Below the pieces are notes generated by a model, which was not told where the DNA came from, searched no databases, and worked only from the letters and a program-made list of their open reading frames with translations. A stretch of 64,000 bases of DNA from an uncultured Bacteroidales bacterium. GTDB taxonomy: Bacteria; Bacteroidota; Bacteroidia; Bacteroidales; WCHB1-69. The stretch covers positions 1 to 64,000 of the forward strand of contig CAJOFD010000006.1 in assembly GCA_905233585.1 (NCBI GenBank). Direction: 5' to 3'. Position numbers and translations under genes: made by a program. The number at the start of each line of letters is the position of its first letter. The first letter of the stretch is position 1. This document shows, piece by piece, positions 36,107 through 46,840 of this stretch.

Positions 36107-37492
36107 TTAAACAGGAAGACCTGCACTATTACGTCCTTTTATACGACCAGAACTTGTTAATCCATCATAATGTCTCATCAAAAGATGACTTTCAATTTGT
36201 TGTAAGGTATCTAATACAACACCTACTAAAATCAATAATGATGTTCCACCGAAAAATTGGGCAAATTGTGAATTGATGCCAAATATTCTTGCGAATGCAG
36301 GCATAATAGCAATTATACCTAAAAAGATTGCACCCGGTAAGGTAATTCTAGATATAATTGTATCTATAAATTCTTCAGTTTTACGACCAGGTTTCACACC
36401 TGGAATAAAACCGCCATTTCGTTTCATATCTTCAGCAATTTGTCTAGGATTAAACGTAATAGCTGTATAGAAATAGGTGAACATAATTATCAAAATGAAG
36501 AAAACCAAATTGTACCAAAAGCCTTCAAAATTGGTCATTGCAGCAGCAAAACCGCTCATCGCTTCTGTATTTGATGCAAACCCCATGATAGTTAAAGGTA
36601 AAAACATAATTGCTTGTGCAAATATGATAGGCATTACACCTGCAGCATTAACTTTCAATGGTAAATATTGTCTTTGACCACCATACATACGATTACCTTC
36701 TATACGTTTTGCATATTGAACGGGAACTCTACGAGTACCTTGAACCAACAATATCGTAACAAATATAACGGCTATCAACAATACAATTTCTATCAAAAAT
36801 ACAACCAAACCACCATTGCCTGTTTCTGCTACTTTTGATGCAAATTCTGCAGACAATGCAAATGGTAATCTTGCTATGATACCTATCATAATGATAAGAG
36901 AAATTCCATTCCCGACACCTTTTTCAGTAATACGTTCACCTAACCACATAATGAACAATGTACTAGAAACAAGAACTATTAAAGATGTAAATATAAACGA
37001 GAAAGGCAAATTACCTTCTATTACTTCTCCTGTCAAGGTATGAAATACTCCCGAGTGCGTTCCAACTGTATTAACCATATTAGCCAAATATGCAGGTGCT
37101 TGCAAAGCAGTTACTGCTATGGTCAACAAACGAGTTAATTGGGTAATTTTCTTTCTACCACTCTCACCTTCACGTTGTAATCTTTGAAAATAAGGTACAA
37201 CCAAGGTCAATAATTGTATAACAATTGACGCAGAAATATAGGGCATAATTCCTAATGCAAAAATAGAAGCATTAGAAAATGCACCTCCCGAAAACATATC
37301 CAACATTCCTAATAAACCTTTTTGTGAATTTGCCGTAAATGCTGTCATAGACAAAGCCTTCACATCAATACCCGGTAAAGATATATAGGAACCTATTCGA
37401 TATATCAAAATAATACCCAACGTATATAAAATACGTTTACGGAGTTCTTCAATATGATAAATGTTCCTTATTGTGGTTATAAATCTCTTCAT
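36107..37492 (-). CDS. secY: Preprotein translocase subunit SecY
   Basis: 461 aa with ten membrane segments. Plug region after ISLPGIDVK, the LGIMPYISASIVIQLL segment, and a RRVPVQYAKR cytosolic loop are typical. It forms the protein channel with SecE and SecG, which are not in the window. It is 2 bases after rplO. Confidence 0.99.
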   Translation of the reverse strand: MKRFITTIRNIYHIEELRKRILYTLGIILIYRIGSYISLPGIDVKALSMTAFTANSQKGLLGMLDMFSGGAFSNASIFALGIMPYISASIVIQLLTLVVPYFQRLQREGESGRKKITQLTRLLTIAVTALQAPAYLANMVNTVGTHSGVFHTLTGEVIEGNLPFSFIFTSLIVLVSSTLFIMWLGERITEKGVGNGISLIIMIGIIARLPFALSAEFASKVAETGNGGLVVFLIEIVLLIAVIFVTILLVQGTRRVPVQYAKRIEGNRMYGGQRQYLPLKVNAAGVMPIIFAQAIMFLPLTIMGFASNTEAMSGFAAAMTNFEGFWYNLVFFILIIMFTYFYTAITFNPRQIAEDMKRNGGFIPGVKPGRKTEEFIDTIISRITLPGAIFLGIIAIMPAFARIFGINSQFAQFFGGTSLLILVGVVLDTLQQIESHLLMRHYDGLTSSGRIKGRNSAGLPV

Positions 37493-37494
37493 GA

Positions 37495-37941
37495 TTATAA
37501 TTTTGTTACAACACCGCCATTTGCTTCAATCATTTGTTTGGCTTTTTCAGAAAAAGCATGAGCCGTTACGTTTAATTTTGCAGTAAGTTCACCTTTTGCC
37601 AAAATTTTCACGCGATCATTTTTCCCCAATAAACCATTTTGTTGTAAAACTTCGACATCTATTGTTGTCAAATGTTTATTGTCTGCCAAATATTGTAATG
37701 TTGATAAATTTACAGCAGTATATTCTACTCTATTTATATTTTTAAAACCAAATTTCGGTACTCTTCTATACAATGGCATTTGACCACCTTCGAAACCGAT
37801 TTTTCGGGAATAACCTGAACGAGATTGAGCTCCTTTGTGTCCTCTTGTAGAAGTACCACCTCTACCAGAACCTTGACCTCTACCTATTCGTTTTTCCGAC
37901 TTTGTCGAACCTTTTGCAGGTTTTAAATTACTTAAATTCAT
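37495..37941 (-). CDS. rplO: 50S ribosomal protein uL15
   Basis: 148 aa. N-terminal Gly/Arg-rich tail (RIGRGQGSGRGGTSTRGHKG) and GFEGGQMPLYRRVPKFGF are clear. Late 50S assembly protein. Gap to rpmD 27 bases, to secY 2 bases. Confidence 0.99.
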   Translation of the reverse strand: MNLSNLKPAKGSTKSEKRIGRGQGSGRGGTSTRGHKGAQSRSGYSRKIGFEGGQMPLYRRVPKFGFKNINRVEYTAVNLSTLQYLADNKHLTTIDVEVLQQNGLLGKNDRVKILAKGELTAKLNVTAHAFSEKAKQMIEANGGVVTKL

Positions 37942-37968
37942 TTTATTATAATTTTCCGATGTTTTTTA

Positions 37969-38151
37969 CTAAATTTCTTCTATTTTTAACAAGTGTTTTA
38001 CTTGGTCTATCATTCCCAACACTTGAGGAGTGGCAACCACTTCTATTGGACGATTCAACTTTTGGATACCCAAAGCCTTTATCGTTCTTTTTTGTACTTG
38101 TGGTCTATCTATTTGGCTTTTTATTTGTGTTAATCTTAACTTCTTTTCCAT
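37969..38151 (-). CDS. rpmD: 50S ribosomal protein uL30
   Basis: 60 aa from the ATG at 38151; TTG and GTG codons just upstream are less likely. Core LRLTQIKSQIDRPQVQKRTIK then LNRPIEVVATPQVLGMI. Short bacterial form. It lies between rpsE and rplO as usual. Confidence 0.97.
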   Translation of the reverse strand: MEKKLRLTQIKSQIDRPQVQKRTIKALGIQKLNRPIEVVATPQVLGMIDQVKHLLKIEEI

Positions 38152-38173
38152 CACCAATCAATTTTAACAATTA

Positions 38174-38683
38174 TCAACCATTAAAAACTGTATTCAAATC
38201 TACGCCACGTGCTTGAGCAACCATATAAGGATCTCTCATTTTAGCCAAAGCCTCAAATGTTGCTTTTACTACACTATGAGGATTTGATGAACCTTTTGAT
38301 TTTGCAAGAACGTTTTTTACGCCTACACTTTCCAACACGGCACGCATAGCACCACCAGCAATAACTCCAGTACCAGGCGATGCTGGTTTTAAGAATACCA
38401 AAGCACCACTATAGTGTCCTTCTTGTGCATGAGGAATGGTTCCTTTTAAAATAGGCACACGTATCAAATTCTTTTTAGCATCTTCTGTTCCTTTGGCAAC
38501 AGCAGCAGTTACTTCTTTGGCTTTACCCAAACCATAACCAACAACACCATTTTCATTGCCTATAACAACAATAGCCGAAAAACTAAAAGTTCTACCACCC
38601 TTGGTTACTTTTGTTACACGACCAACATGCACAACTTTTTCTTTAAATTGTTCTATCTCGCTTGCTTTAATTCTTTCTGACAT
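38174..38683 (-). CDS. rpsE: 30S ribosomal protein uS5
   Basis: 169 aa from the ATG at 38683, preferred over a TTG at 38692 that would overlap the spacer to rplR. dsRNA-binding-like N domain ([21 protein letters not shown]) and C domain with [19 protein letters not shown]. It shapes the mRNA entry and decoding fidelity. Confidence 0.98.
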   Translation of the reverse strand: MSERIKASEIEQFKEKVVHVGRVTKVTKGGRTFSFSAIVVIGNENGVVGYGLGKAKEVTAAVAKGTEDAKKNLIRVPILKGTIPHAQEGHYSGALVFLKPASPGTGVIAGGAMRAVLESVGVKNVLAKSKGSSNPHSVVKATFEALAKMRDPYMVAQARGVDLNTVFNG

Positions 38684-38693
38684 TATTTTCAAT

Positions 38694-39056
38694 TTAGAAT
38701 TTTAAACCATTTTCTCTAGCTGCTTCTGCTAAAGATTTAACTCTACCATGATACAAATAACCGTTTCTATCAAAAACAACAGTTTCTATTCCTGCTGCCA
38801 ATGCACGGGTTGCCAATTCTTTTCCTACCAATTTAGCTTTTTCTATTTTAGTCACTTTTTGGTCCTTAATAGAAGCGATAGTTGAAGAAGCAGAAACCAA
38901 CGTTACTCCTAAATCATCATTAATAACTTGTGCATATATTTGCTCGTTACTTCTAAACACTGATAATCTTGGACGTTGAGCAGTTCCTTGTATATCTTTT
39001 CTAATTCTATGTTTAATTCTTTCTCTTCTAAATACTTTACGATTCTTTGTTCCCAT
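38694..39056 (-). CDS. rplR: 50S ribosomal protein uL18
   Basis: 120 aa. Starts with a basic [22 protein letters not shown] segment and has [24 protein letters not shown] at the end. It binds 5S rRNA with uL5. Gap to rplF 32 bases. Confidence 0.99.
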   Translation of the reverse strand: MGTKNRKVFRRERIKHRIRKDIQGTAQRPRLSVFRSNEQIYAQVINDDLGVTLVSASSTIASIKDQKVTKIEKAKLVGKELATRALAAGIETVVFDRNGYLYHGRVKSLAEAARENGLKF

Positions 39057-39088
39057 CTTTAAATACGGTTTAACATGTTCTACGTTTA

Positions 39089-39646
39089 TTATTTATCTGC
39101 TGATTTTCCAACCTTAGTACGAACAACCTCACCTTTGAAACGAATACCTTTACCTTTGTATGGTTCTGGTTTTCTATAAGATCTTATTTTATTTGCAACT
39201 TGTCCTAATAATTGTTTATCTGAACAAGTCAATTTAATCATAGGATCTTTACCTTTCTCGGTAATAGTTTCTACTGATATTTCTTTTGGCAATTCAAAGA
39301 TGATGTTATGAGAATAGCCTAAAGACAATTCTAATAATTGTCCTGTCGCTTGTGCTCTATATCCAGTTCCTACTAGTTGTTGTTCTATCGTAAAACCTTC
39401 AGATACACCTTTTACCATATTAGCCAACAAAGCTCTATATAAGCCATGCATTGCTCTATGACGTTTTTGATCTGTATGACGAGTTAGATGCAAATGACCG
39501 TCTTCTACTGACATAGAAATACAAGGATCTACATATTGTGTCAATTCTCCTCTTTTTCCTTTTACTGTTACAATATGTGTTTTTTCATTTATATCAATTG
39601 TAACATTTTCTGGTAATGCTATGGGTAATTTACCTATTCTTGACAT
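39089..39646 (-). CDS. rplF: 50S ribosomal protein uL6
   Basis: 185 aa. Two repeated L6 domains; the C-terminal one carries [16 protein letters not shown]. It sits near the factor-binding centre. Gap to rpsH 18 bases. Confidence 0.99.
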   Translation of the reverse strand: MSRIGKLPIALPENVTIDINEKTHIVTVKGKRGELTQYVDPCISMSVEDGHLHLTRHTDQKRHRAMHGLYRALLANMVKGVSEGFTIEQQLVGTGYRAQATGQLLELSLGYSHNIIFELPKEISVETITEKGKDPMIKLTCSDKQLLGQVANKIRSYRKPEPYKGKGIRFKGEVVRTKVGKSADK

Positions 39647-39664
39647 ATTGCTTCCTCCTTTTCT

Positions 39665-40063
39665 TTAACTGATATAACAAATAACTTCTCCACCTACACC
39701 AAGGCTACGGGCTTCTTTATCTGTCATCAAACCTCTTGATGTCGAAATTATAGCAATACCCATACCATTCAATACCTTTGGAAGATCTTTTGCTCCAACA
39801 TATTTTCTCAAACCTGGACGACTTACACGTTTCAAGTCCATTATTGCACTTTGTTTTGATACTGGGTGATATTTTAATGCTATTTTTATAGTATTTGGAA
39901 CAGTTTTCGTTTCAAATTTATAATTTAAAATATAACCTTTTTCAAATAAAATTTTTGTTATTTCTCTTTTCATATTTGACATAGGTATTTCAACTACCCT
40001 ATGATTTGCCCTCACGGCATTACGAATTCTTGTCAAATAATCTGCTATTGGATCCGTGTTCAT
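39665..40063 (-). CDS. rpsH: 30S ribosomal protein uS8
   Basis: 132 aa. [20 protein letters not shown] at the start and [18 protein letters not shown] near the end are signature segments. In many bacteria S8 represses the spc operon; I could not verify a target site here. Gap to rpsN 21 bases. Confidence 0.99.
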   Translation of the reverse strand: MNTDPIADYLTRIRNAVRANHRVVEIPMSNMKREITKILFEKGYILNYKFETKTVPNTIKIALKYHPVSKQSAIMDLKRVSRPGLRKYVGAKDLPKVLNGMGIAIISTSRGLMTDKEARSLGVGGEVICYIS

Positions 40064-40084
40064 TTCTTTTATCTATTTTATTTA

Positions 40085-40354
40085 TTACCAACTTGCTTTT
40101 TTAACTCCAGGTATCAATCCTTTTGAGGCCATTTCTCTAAAATTAATACGAGAAATACCAAAGGTTCTCATATAACCTTTTGGACGACCTGTTAATTTAC
40201 AACGATTATGCAATCTTATTGAATTAGAATTTAAGGGCAATTTTTGCAAACCTACCCAATCGCCAGCAGCTTTTAATTCTGCTCTCTTGGCTGCATATTT
40301 ATTAACTAATTTCGCTCTTTTTACCTCACGAGCTTTCATTGATTCTTTTGCCAT
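40085..40354 (-). CDS. rpsN: 30S ribosomal protein uS14, zinc-free long form
   Basis: 89 aa. The long form without the CxxC pairs: only Cys53 (in [11 protein letters not shown]) is present. The end [22 protein letters not shown] is typical. Gap to rplE 3 bases. Confidence 0.99.
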   Translation of the reverse strand: MAKESMKAREVKRAKLVNKYAAKRAELKAAGDWVGLQKLPLNSNSIRLHNRCKLTGRPKGYMRTFGISRINFREMASKGLIPGVKKASW

Positions 40355-40357
40355 ATC

Positions 40358-40915
40358 TTATTTTTTCTGATTTTTAAATGGTAATCCAAATTCTTTTAAC
40401 AATGCCAAACATTCTTCATCATTATGGGCTGTTGTTACAAAAGTAATATCCATTCCATTAATTTTATTGATTTTGTCAATATCAATTTCAGGGAAGATAA
40501 TTTGTTCGGTTACACCCATTGAATAATTTCCTTTGCCATCAAAACCTTTATCGTTGATACCTCTAAAATCTCTGATACGAGGAATTGAGACTGAAATTAA
40601 TCTATCAAGAAATTCATACATTCTATCACCTCTCAAAGTAACACGTACACCAACAGCATTACCTTTTCTAAGTTTAAAATTTGATATATCTTTTCTTGAT
40701 TTTGTTGCTACTGCTTTTTGTCCAGCAATCATAGTCATTTCAGAAATACCTATATCTATTAATTTCTTGTCTGCAGTGGCTGCACCTATTCCCTGATTCA
40801 AACATATTTTTGTAATTTTAGGAATACGCATTACAGTTGAAAAATTAAACTGTTTTTGCAATGCAGGCATTATTTCATTCTCGTATTTTTCCCTTAATCT
40901 CGGTTTATAAGCCAT
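40358..40915 (-). CDS. rplE: 50S ribosomal protein uL5
   Basis: 185 aa. Core motifs [15 protein letters not shown], then [25 protein letters not shown] and [12 protein letters not shown]. Binds 5S rRNA and contacts P-site tRNA. Gap to rplX 1 base. Confidence 0.99.
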   Translation of the reverse strand: MAYKPRLREKYENEIMPALQKQFNFSTVMRIPKITKICLNQGIGAATADKKLIDIGISEMTMIAGQKAVATKSRKDISNFKLRKGNAVGVRVTLRGDRMYEFLDRLISVSIPRIRDFRGINDKGFDGKGNYSMGVTEQIIFPEIDIDKINKINGMDITFVTTAHNDEECLALLKEFGLPFKNQKK

Positions 40916-40916
40916 A

Positions 40917-41237
40917 TTACTTTATCTCCTCTCCAGATTTTTTTGAATACCTTACTAATTTACCATTCTCTGCTTTCTTTCTTCCAATTCGAGAGGCAAC
41001 TCCTTTGGAGTCCACAACCATCAAATTAGAGATATGAACAGCTGCTTCTTGTTTTATTATTCCTCCTTGTGGGTGTTTTGCGGAAGGTTTTACGGCTTTT
41101 GAAACCATATTTACACCTTCAACAAACGCTCTATAGTTTTTTACATCAACTTTGAGCACTTTTCCGGTCTGTCCTTTATCATCACCTGATAAAACTTTTA
41201 CCGTGTCACCTTTTTTGATATGTATTTTCGGTTGCAT
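40917..41237 (-). CDS. rplX: 50S ribosomal protein uL24
   Basis: 106 aa from the ATG at 41237, which puts the conserved [22 protein letters not shown] motif at the usual distance from the start. An ATG at 41258 would add seven residues. Initiates 50S assembly. Close to rplE (1-base gap). Confidence 0.95.
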   Translation of the reverse strand: MQPKIHIKKGDTVKVLSGDDKGQTGKVLKVDVKNYRAFVEGVNMVSKAVKPSAKHPQGGIIKQEAAVHISNLMVVDSKGVASRIGRKKAENGKLVRYSKKSGEEIK

Positions 41238-41268
41238 GATATTTAACTGATTTTTCATTAATTACCCT

Positions 41269-41637
41269 TTATAGCACTTCTGGTGCCAATGAAACTATTT
41301 TCATATATTGTTTTTCTCTCAATTCACGAGCAACAGGTCCAAATATACGTGTTCCACGCAATTCATCTGTCGCGGTTAGCAAAACAACTGCATTATCGTC
41401 AAAACGAATGTAAGAACCATCATTTCTACGAACTTCTTTTTTGGTTCTAACAACAACAGCTTTACTAACTGTACCTTTTTTTATATTACCTGAAGGTATT
41501 GCGTCTTTAACGGTAACAATAATTTTATCACCGACAGTAGCGTAACGTTTTTTTGTTCCGCCCAACACACGAATACACAACACTTCCTTTGCTCCGCTAT
41601 TATCTGCTACAGATAATCTTGATTCTTGTTGTATCAT
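41269..41637 (-). CDS. rplN: 50S ribosomal protein uL14
   Basis: 122 aa. [20 protein letters not shown] start and [13 protein letters not shown] end are near-invariant. Contacts 16S rRNA helix 14 across the subunit interface. Gap to rpsQ 3 bases. Confidence 0.99.
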   Translation of the reverse strand: MIQQESRLSVADNSGAKEVLCIRVLGGTKKRYATVGDKIIVTVKDAIPSGNIKKGTVSKAVVVRTKKEVRRNDGSYIRFDDNAVVLLTATDELRGTRIFGPVARELREKQYMKIVSLAPEVL

Positions 41638-41640
41638 TTT

Positions 41641-41895
41641 CTATTTTGCCTTTTCAATTATTTCTACCAAACGCCAGCACTTATTTTTACTCAAAGGTCT
41701 GGTCTCCATTATTCTAACAACATCACCAATATTGCATTCCTCTTTTTCATCATGAGCCATAAAACGTGATGTTTTTTTCAAAAACTTTCCATATTTAGGG
41801 TGTTTAAATTTACGTTCAACAACAACAACGATAGATTTATTCATTTTGTTGCTTACTACAACCCCTTCTCTTTGTTTTCTAAAATTTCTATCCAT
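41641..41895 (-). CDS. rpsQ: 30S ribosomal protein uS17
   Basis: 84 aa OB-fold protein with [20 protein letters not shown] and [20 protein letters not shown]. Gap to rpmC 17 bases. Confidence 0.99.
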   Translation of the reverse strand: MDRNFRKQREGVVVSNKMNKSIVVVVERKFKHPKYGKFLKKTSRFMAHDEKEECNIGDVVRIMETRPLSKNKCWRLVEIIEKAK

Positions 41896-41912
41896 ACAGA
41901 ATATTTTCTCCT

Positions 41913-42122
41913 TTATTTTACAGATTTACTTTCAGCAATTTCTCTTGCTCTTATTTCAGTCATCAATCGAGCTACCGTTTTACGACCTTCTTTGATAAGA
42001 TTCGGGTTTTCAATTGTAGAAACAGCATTATGCAATTTTAATTTTGCCAATTGTTTCTTTTCTTCATTTAATCTTTCTACCAACTCTTTGGTAGTTAATT
42101 CTTTTATTACTGACTGTTTCAT
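41913..42122 (-). CDS. rpmC: 50S ribosomal protein uL29
   Basis: 69 aa, two antiparallel helices ([21 protein letters not shown], then [19 protein letters not shown]). It lies at the peptide exit and helps dock trigger factor and SRP. Gap to rplP 4 bases. Confidence 0.98.
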   Translation of the reverse strand: MKQSVIKELTTKELVERLNEEKKQLAKLKLHNAVSTIENPNLIKEGRKTVARLMTEIRAREIAESKSVK

Positions 42123-42126
42123 ATGC

Positions 42127-42555
42127 TTATAATGTTTCTTCTGAATAATCTCTTCTTACCACAAATTTTGTCAAAATAGGCAATTTTTGAGCACCTAAAC
42201 GCATCGCTTCTTTTGCAACTTCCATCGTTACACCATCTGCTTCAAAGAGTATTCTACCTGGAGAAACTCTTGCTACAAAATACTCAGGATTACCTTTACC
42301 TTTACCCATACGTACTTCAGCAGGTTTTTTTGTAATAGGTTTATCTGGGAATATTCTAATCCACAATTGACCTTCACGTTTCATATGACGTGTTATTGCT
42401 TGACGAGCAGCTTCTATTTGACGACCTGTCATTAAGCATTCTTGAGTTGCTTTTAGGGCGAACGAACCAAACGCAATTTCACTACCTCGTTTGGTATTTC
42501 CTTTCATTTTGCCCTTTTGGACTCTTCTATATTTTGTTTTTTTAGGCTGTAACAT
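42127..42555 (-). CDS. rplP: 50S ribosomal protein uL16
   Basis: 142 aa. [19 protein letters not shown] start and the [19 protein letters not shown] loop that reaches towards the peptidyl-transferase centre. Gap to rpsC 34 bases. Confidence 0.99.
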   Translation of the reverse strand: MLQPKKTKYRRVQKGKMKGNTKRGSEIAFGSFALKATQECLMTGRQIEAARQAITRHMKREGQLWIRIFPDKPITKKPAEVRMGKGKGNPEYFVARVSPGRILFEADGVTMEVAKEAMRLGAQKLPILTKFVVRRDYSEETL

Positions 42556-42589
42556 CGCTTTATCTTTTATTTATCTTCCTTTATTTTAA

Positions 42590-43315
42590 CTATTTACGTC
42601 TTTCACCACCACGTTCACTACGTCTTATCATTGGCTTACGACCATCTTTGTTTGAAATTGGATCGGATGCGGCTTGGAACAAATCTTTTTTCCCATATAC
42701 CAATCCTCTACAAATCCAAACTTTCACACCAATTCTACCATAAGTTGTATGGGCTTCTGCATGATGATAATCTATATCTGCACGCAAAGTATGAAGTGGA
42801 GTTCTACCTTCTTTGTAATGTTCGGTTCTAGCCATTTCTGCACCACCAATACGTCCTGAAATAGAAACTTTTATACCTTCTGCACCCGCACGCATTGTAG
42901 TTTGAATTGCACCTTTAATAGCTCTACGATAAAACACACGACCTTCAATCTGTCCTGCTATATTTTGAGCAACAACCACAGCATCTAATTCAGGGCGTTT
43001 TATTTCTACAATATTTATTTGAACTTCTTTATTGGTAATCTTTTTTAATTCTTCTTTCAACTTATCAACTTCTGAACCTGCTTTACCAATAATAACACCA
43101 GGGCGAGCAGCATTGATAGTTACCGTAACCAACTTTAATGTTCTTTCAATATAAATTTTAGAAACACCGGCTCTATACAAACGTGCATTCAGATATTTTC
43201 TGATTTTATCATCTTCTACTAAATTTTGGCCGAAACTTTTTCCGCCATACCAACTAGAATCCCAACCGCGAACTATACCTAAACGTATTCCTATTGGATT
43301 AACTTTTTGTCCCAT
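42590..43315 (-). CDS. rpsC: 30S ribosomal protein uS3
   Basis: 241 aa. KH type II domain (about 40-110, with [16 protein letters not shown]) and the C-terminal S3 domain (about 120-210). Part of the mRNA entry helicase. It begins directly after the rplV stop. Confidence 0.99.
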   Translation of the reverse strand: MGQKVNPIGIRLGIVRGWDSSWYGGKSFGQNLVEDDKIRKYLNARLYRAGVSKIYIERTLKLVTVTINAARPGVIIGKAGSEVDKLKEELKKITNKEVQINIVEIKRPELDAVVVAQNIAGQIEGRVFYRRAIKGAIQTTMRAGAEGIKVSISGRIGGAEMARTEHYKEGRTPLHTLRADIDYHHAEAHTTYGRIGVKVWICRGLVYGKKDLFQAASDPISNKDGRKPMIRRSERGGERRK

Positions 43316-43738
43316 TTATTCTTCTGTTTGATTTACGTTTTCTACTACTTTGCTATCTAATACTATCGTGATGTGATTTGAACGTTTTTTTATTTGATAA
43401 GCACGTCCTCTTGGAGCTGTCATCAATCTTTTCATTATAGCACCACCATCAACAAATATTTCTTTTATATATAAATTGCTATCTTCCACTCTTTTATCTT
43501 CATTTTTTGCTTGCCAATTAGCAATTGCGGAAAGTAACAAAGTATGCATTTTTGCGGATGATTCTTTTTTACTATATTTCAATACATTCAAAGCATAATC
43601 AACATTTTTGCCTCGGATCATATCTGCCATCAAACGAGCCTTTCTTGGAGAGGTCGTATTGTTTACAAGACGTGCTACGCATTTTGTGCGATTTTCTTCT
43701 TTTCTAGCTTCTGCAGCTAATCTTTTTCTTGCACCCAT
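43316..43738 (-). CDS. rplV: 50S ribosomal protein uL22
   Basis: 140 aa. RLVNNTTSPRKARLMADMIRG then the exit-tunnel hairpin with MKRLMTAPRGRAYQIKKRSNH. The stop abuts the rpsC start. The Glu/Lys-rich start is normal for the group. Confidence 0.99.
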   Translation of the reverse strand: MGARKRLAAEARKEENRTKCVARLVNNTTSPRKARLMADMIRGKNVDYALNVLKYSKKESSAKMHTLLLSAIANWQAKNEDKRVEDSNLYIKEIFVDGGAIMKRLMTAPRGRAYQIKKRSNHITIVLDSKVVENVNQTEE

Positions 43739-43756
43739 TTTCCTAATTTATTTGCT

Positions 43757-44035
43757 TTATTTTTTTCCTTTATCTTTACTACCAGCATGACCACGGAATA
43801 TACGTGTTGGAGCAAATTCACCTAATTTGTGTCCCACCATATTTTCTGTTACATATACGGGAATAAATTTATTCCCATTATGCACAGCAATAGTTTGTCC
43901 TACAAAATCAGGAGAAATCATTGATGCTCTACTCCATGTTTTTATTGCTACTTTTTTGCCCGATTGTTGAGCATCTATTACTCTTTGCTCTAACTTATAA
44001 TGTATATACGGACCTTTTCTTAACGATCTACTCAT
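43757..44035 (-). CDS. rpsS: 30S ribosomal protein uS19
   Basis: 92 aa. [15 protein letters not shown] start, [14 protein letters not shown] and [11 protein letters not shown](I)FRGH motifs. Binds uS13 at the 30S head. Gap to rplV 18 bases. Confidence 0.99.
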   Translation of the reverse strand: MSRSLRKGPYIHYKLEQRVIDAQQSGKKVAIKTWSRASMISPDFVGQTIAVHNGNKFIPVYVTENMVGHKLGEFAPTRIFRGHAGSKDKGKK

Positions 44036-44050
44036 GTTGTCTATCTTTTA

Positions 44051-44875
44051 TTATTTTTTCCTTCTTTCAACAATAAATTGAGTTGATGCTTTTTTAGGTT
44101 TACGAGTCTTGTAACCTTTAGCAATCAAACCTTTTCTTGAACGTGGGTGTCCACCTGACGCTCTACCTTCACCACCACCCATTGGGTGATCTACTGGGTT
44201 CATAACAACGCCACGAACTCTTGGACGACGCCCCAACCAACGAGAACGTCCCGCTTTACCTGATACTTGTAAATTGTGTTCTATATTGGAAACCATTCCT
44301 ATAGTTGCTTTACAAGTACATAAGATTTTACGAGTTTCACCTGAAGGCAATTTAATAGTTGCATAACGGTCTTCTCTTGACATCAATTGCGCATATGAAC
44401 CTGCACTTCTTGCTATTTTTGCACCACCACCAGGTTGCATTTCTATGTTATGAATAACTGTTCCAAGGGGAATTTCTGCCAAGAACAATGTATTCCCTAA
44501 ATCTGGAGAAATACCTTTTCCTGATAAGATTTTCTGACCAACTTGTAAACCATGAGGAGCAACAATGTAACGTTTTTCACCATCAGCATAAAAAACCAAA
44601 GCAATACGAGCAGAACGATTAGGGTCATATTCTATGGTTTTTACAGTAGCAGGCACTCCATCTTTATTTCTTAAAAAGTCAATAATACGATATTGTTTTT
44701 TGTGTCCGCCACCGATATAACGCATAGTCATTTTACCTTCGTTATTTCTACCGCCAGTGCGTTTTTTTGATAACAACAAACTCTTTTCGGGGGTTGAAGT
44801 TGTTATCTCTTCAAAGTTGCTTACCAACTTAAATCTCTGACCGGCTGTTACCGGTTTGAATTTTTTTAAACCCAT
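44051..44875 (-). CDS. rplB: 50S ribosomal protein uL2
   Basis: 274 aa. RNA-binding OB and SH3-like domains, with [19 protein letters not shown] and the near-catalytic loop [17 protein letters not shown] containing the conserved His. Needed for subunit joining and peptidyl transfer. Gap to rpsS 15 bases. Confidence 0.99.
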   Translation of the reverse strand: MGLKKFKPVTAGQRFKLVSNFEEITTSTPEKSLLLSKKRTGGRNNEGKMTMRYIGGGHKKQYRIIDFLRNKDGVPATVKTIEYDPNRSARIALVFYADGEKRYIVAPHGLQVGQKILSGKGISPDLGNTLFLAEIPLGTVIHNIEMQPGGGAKIARSAGSYAQLMSREDRYATIKLPSGETRKILCTCKATIGMVSNIEHNLQVSGKAGRSRWLGRRPRVRGVVMNPVDHPMGGGEGRASGGHPRSRKGLIAKGYKTRKPKKASTQFIVERRKK

Positions 44876-44892
44876 CTTTTTTTATTTCTTAA

Positions 44893-45192
44893 CTAAATAT
44901 TACTATAAAAATCAATTGTTTGACCTTCTTTTAGTTGAACAATTGCTTTCTTAAAACTTGAACGTTTGCCTGTAACCAAACCTTTTGCGGTTCTACGGGT
45001 TACTTTCTTACCACGTTGAATAAGTGTATTTACCTTCTCAACTTCAACTTCATATAATTCTTCTACGGCATTTTTTATATCTTGTCTGTCTGCTCTACGA
45101 TCGACAACAAAGCCATATCGATTATGTTTTTCACTATCAGCCACCATCTTTTCTGAAACAAGTGGTCGAATTATCACTTTCATTTTATCCAT
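44893..45192 (-). CDS. rplW: 50S ribosomal protein uL23
   Basis: 99 aa. [20 protein letters not shown], then [21 protein letters not shown]. Docking site of SRP and trigger factor at the exit tunnel. Start at 45192 is 2 bases after the rplD stop; an in-frame ATG three codons later is possible. Confidence 0.98.
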   Translation of the reverse strand: MDKMKVIIRPLVSEKMVADSEKHNRYGFVVDRRADRQDIKNAVEELYEVEVEKVNTLIQRGKKVTRRTAKGLVTGKRSSFKKAIVQLKEGQTIDFYSNI

Positions 45193-45194
45193 TT

Positions 45195-45830
45195 CTACGC
45201 ATTTATTTTAAAATGTTCATCAAATTTGGAAGCACTTTGCTCTAAAATAACAATTTTTTGAGCATTTAAAATTTGGTAAGTATTTAAATCTGAAACAGTT
45301 AAAATATTTACCTTATCCAAATTACGAGAAGACAAATATACATTTTTATTTAATTCATCAACAATAAATAAGGTTTTTTTATCAAAAAGATTTATGTTTT
45401 TCAATATTTTAACCATATCTTTTGTCTTAGGAGCCTCAAAATCAAAGTTTTCCAACACCATTAAATTATTTTCTTTAGCTTGAGTAGATAAAGCAGAAAT
45501 TCTTGCTAATCTTTTTACTTTTTTATTCAATTTAAAGCTATAATCTCTTGGTTGAGGGCCAAAAACTCTTGCGCCACCATGCAATAAGGGTGATTTTATA
45601 CTACCTCTACGAGCACCACCACCACCTTTTTGGCTACCTAATTTTTTTGTTGACCCTGACAATGTAGATTTTTCTTTACTACAATGGGTTCCTTGACGCT
45701 GATTGGCCAAATATTGTTTTACATCTAACCAAATAGCATGCTCATTAGGTTCTACGGCAAATATATTATCATTTAAAGTTACCGTTCTACCTGCTTCTGT
45801 TCCGTCTGTTTTATATACTTTTAGCTCCAT
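45195..45830 (-). CDS. rplD: 50S ribosomal protein uL4
   Basis: 211 aa. The tunnel loop region ([20 protein letters not shown], then [24 protein letters not shown]) is intact. In many bacteria L4 represses the S10 operon. Its start overlaps the end of rplC by 10 bases. Confidence 0.98.
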   Translation of the reverse strand: MELKVYKTDGTEAGRTVTLNDNIFAVEPNEHAIWLDVKQYLANQRQGTHCSKEKSTLSGSTKKLGSQKGGGGARRGSIKSPLLHGGARVFGPQPRDYSFKLNKKVKRLARISALSTQAKENNLMVLENFDFEAPKTKDMVKILKNINLFDKKTLFIVDELNKNVYLSSRNLDKVNILTVSDLNTYQILNAQKIVILEQSASKFDEHFKINA

Positions 45831-46450
45831 CTTTCTATTTTTAAATATGAACCATTATATCCCGGTACAGAACCTTTTACTATTAATAGATTCTTTTCTG
45901 GAATAATTTTTACAATTTGTAAATTTATCATTTTAACTTTATTACCACCAGTTCTACCTGCCATTCTCATACCTTTGAATACTCTTGAAGGATATGAAGA
46001 TGCACCCATTGAACCAGGAGCACGTAGTCTGTTATGTTGTCCGTGAGTACTATCACCGACGCCACCAAAACCATGACGTTTCACAACACCTTGAAAACCT
46101 TTTCCTTTGCTGATACCTGAAACATCAATAAACTCACCTTCTTCAAAGACGGTAACATCAAGAATTTCTCCATGTTGTTTGCGATGTTCAAGTTCAAAAC
46201 GAGAAAATTCTCTAACAACACGTTTAGGAGTTGTTTTTGCCTTTGCAAAATGTCCTTGCATCGCTTTTGACGTGTTCTTTTCTTTCTTGTCATCGAATGC
46301 TAATTGTATAGCATCATAACCATCTTTTTCTACTGTTCTTACTTGTGTTACAACACAAGGACCAGCCTCTATTACTGTGCATGGAATATTTTTTCCAGAG
46401 GCATCAAAAATACTGGTCATACCAATTTTTTTACCAATTAATCCTGACAT
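45821..46450 (-). CDS. rplC: 50S ribosomal protein uL3
   Basis: 209 aa. [19 protein letters not shown] start and the [22 protein letters not shown] loop with the conserved Gln near the peptidyl-transferase centre. Gap to rpsJ is 62 bases; the end overlaps rplD. Confidence 0.99.
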   Translation of the reverse strand: MSGLIGKKIGMTSIFDASGKNIPCTVIEAGPCVVTQVRTVEKDGYDAIQLAFDDKKEKNTSKAMQGHFAKAKTTPKRVVREFSRFELEHRKQHGEILDVTVFEEGEFIDVSGISKGKGFQGVVKRHGFGGVGDSTHGQHNRLRAPGSMGASSYPSRVFKGMRMAGRTGGNKVKMINLQIVKIIPEKNLLIVKGSVPGYNGSYLKIERWS

Positions 46451-46512
46451 TTTTACTTGTACTTGATTATTTTTTATTTAACTTCCTTTTACAATCTTTA
46501 CAGTTAAAAAAC

Positions 46513-46824
46513 TTATTTTATTTCAACATCTACTCCACTTGGCAATTCAAGTTTCATTAATGCGTCAATAGTTTTTGCTGTTGTTCCGTAAATATCCAAT
46601 AAACGTTTATAAGAAGACAATTCAAACTGTTCTCTTGATTTTTTGTTTACAAAAGTAGAACGGTTTACTGTAAAAATCTTCTTTTGGGTCGGTAGTGGAA
46701 TAGGACCAACTACAACAACATTGTCGTCCTTAACGGCATTGACTGTCTTCACAATTCTTTCGGCTGATTTATCAACCAAACTGTGGTCATACGACTTTAA
46801 TTTAATTCTAATTTTTTGACTCAC
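46513..46824 (-). CDS. rpsJ: 30S ribosomal protein uS10
   Basis: 103 aa. [20 protein letters not shown] start and [17 protein letters not shown] core. Also the partner of NusB in antitermination. It follows fusA by 16 bases, with no tuf gene between, as in many Bacteroidota. Confidence 0.99.
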   Translation of the reverse strand: MSQKIRIKLKSYDHSLVDKSAERIVKTVNAVKDDNVVVVGPIPLPTQKKIFTVNRSTFVNKKSREQFELSSYKRLLDIYGTTAKTIDALMKLELPSGVDVEIK

Positions 46825-46840
46825 TTTTGTTTATATTAAA

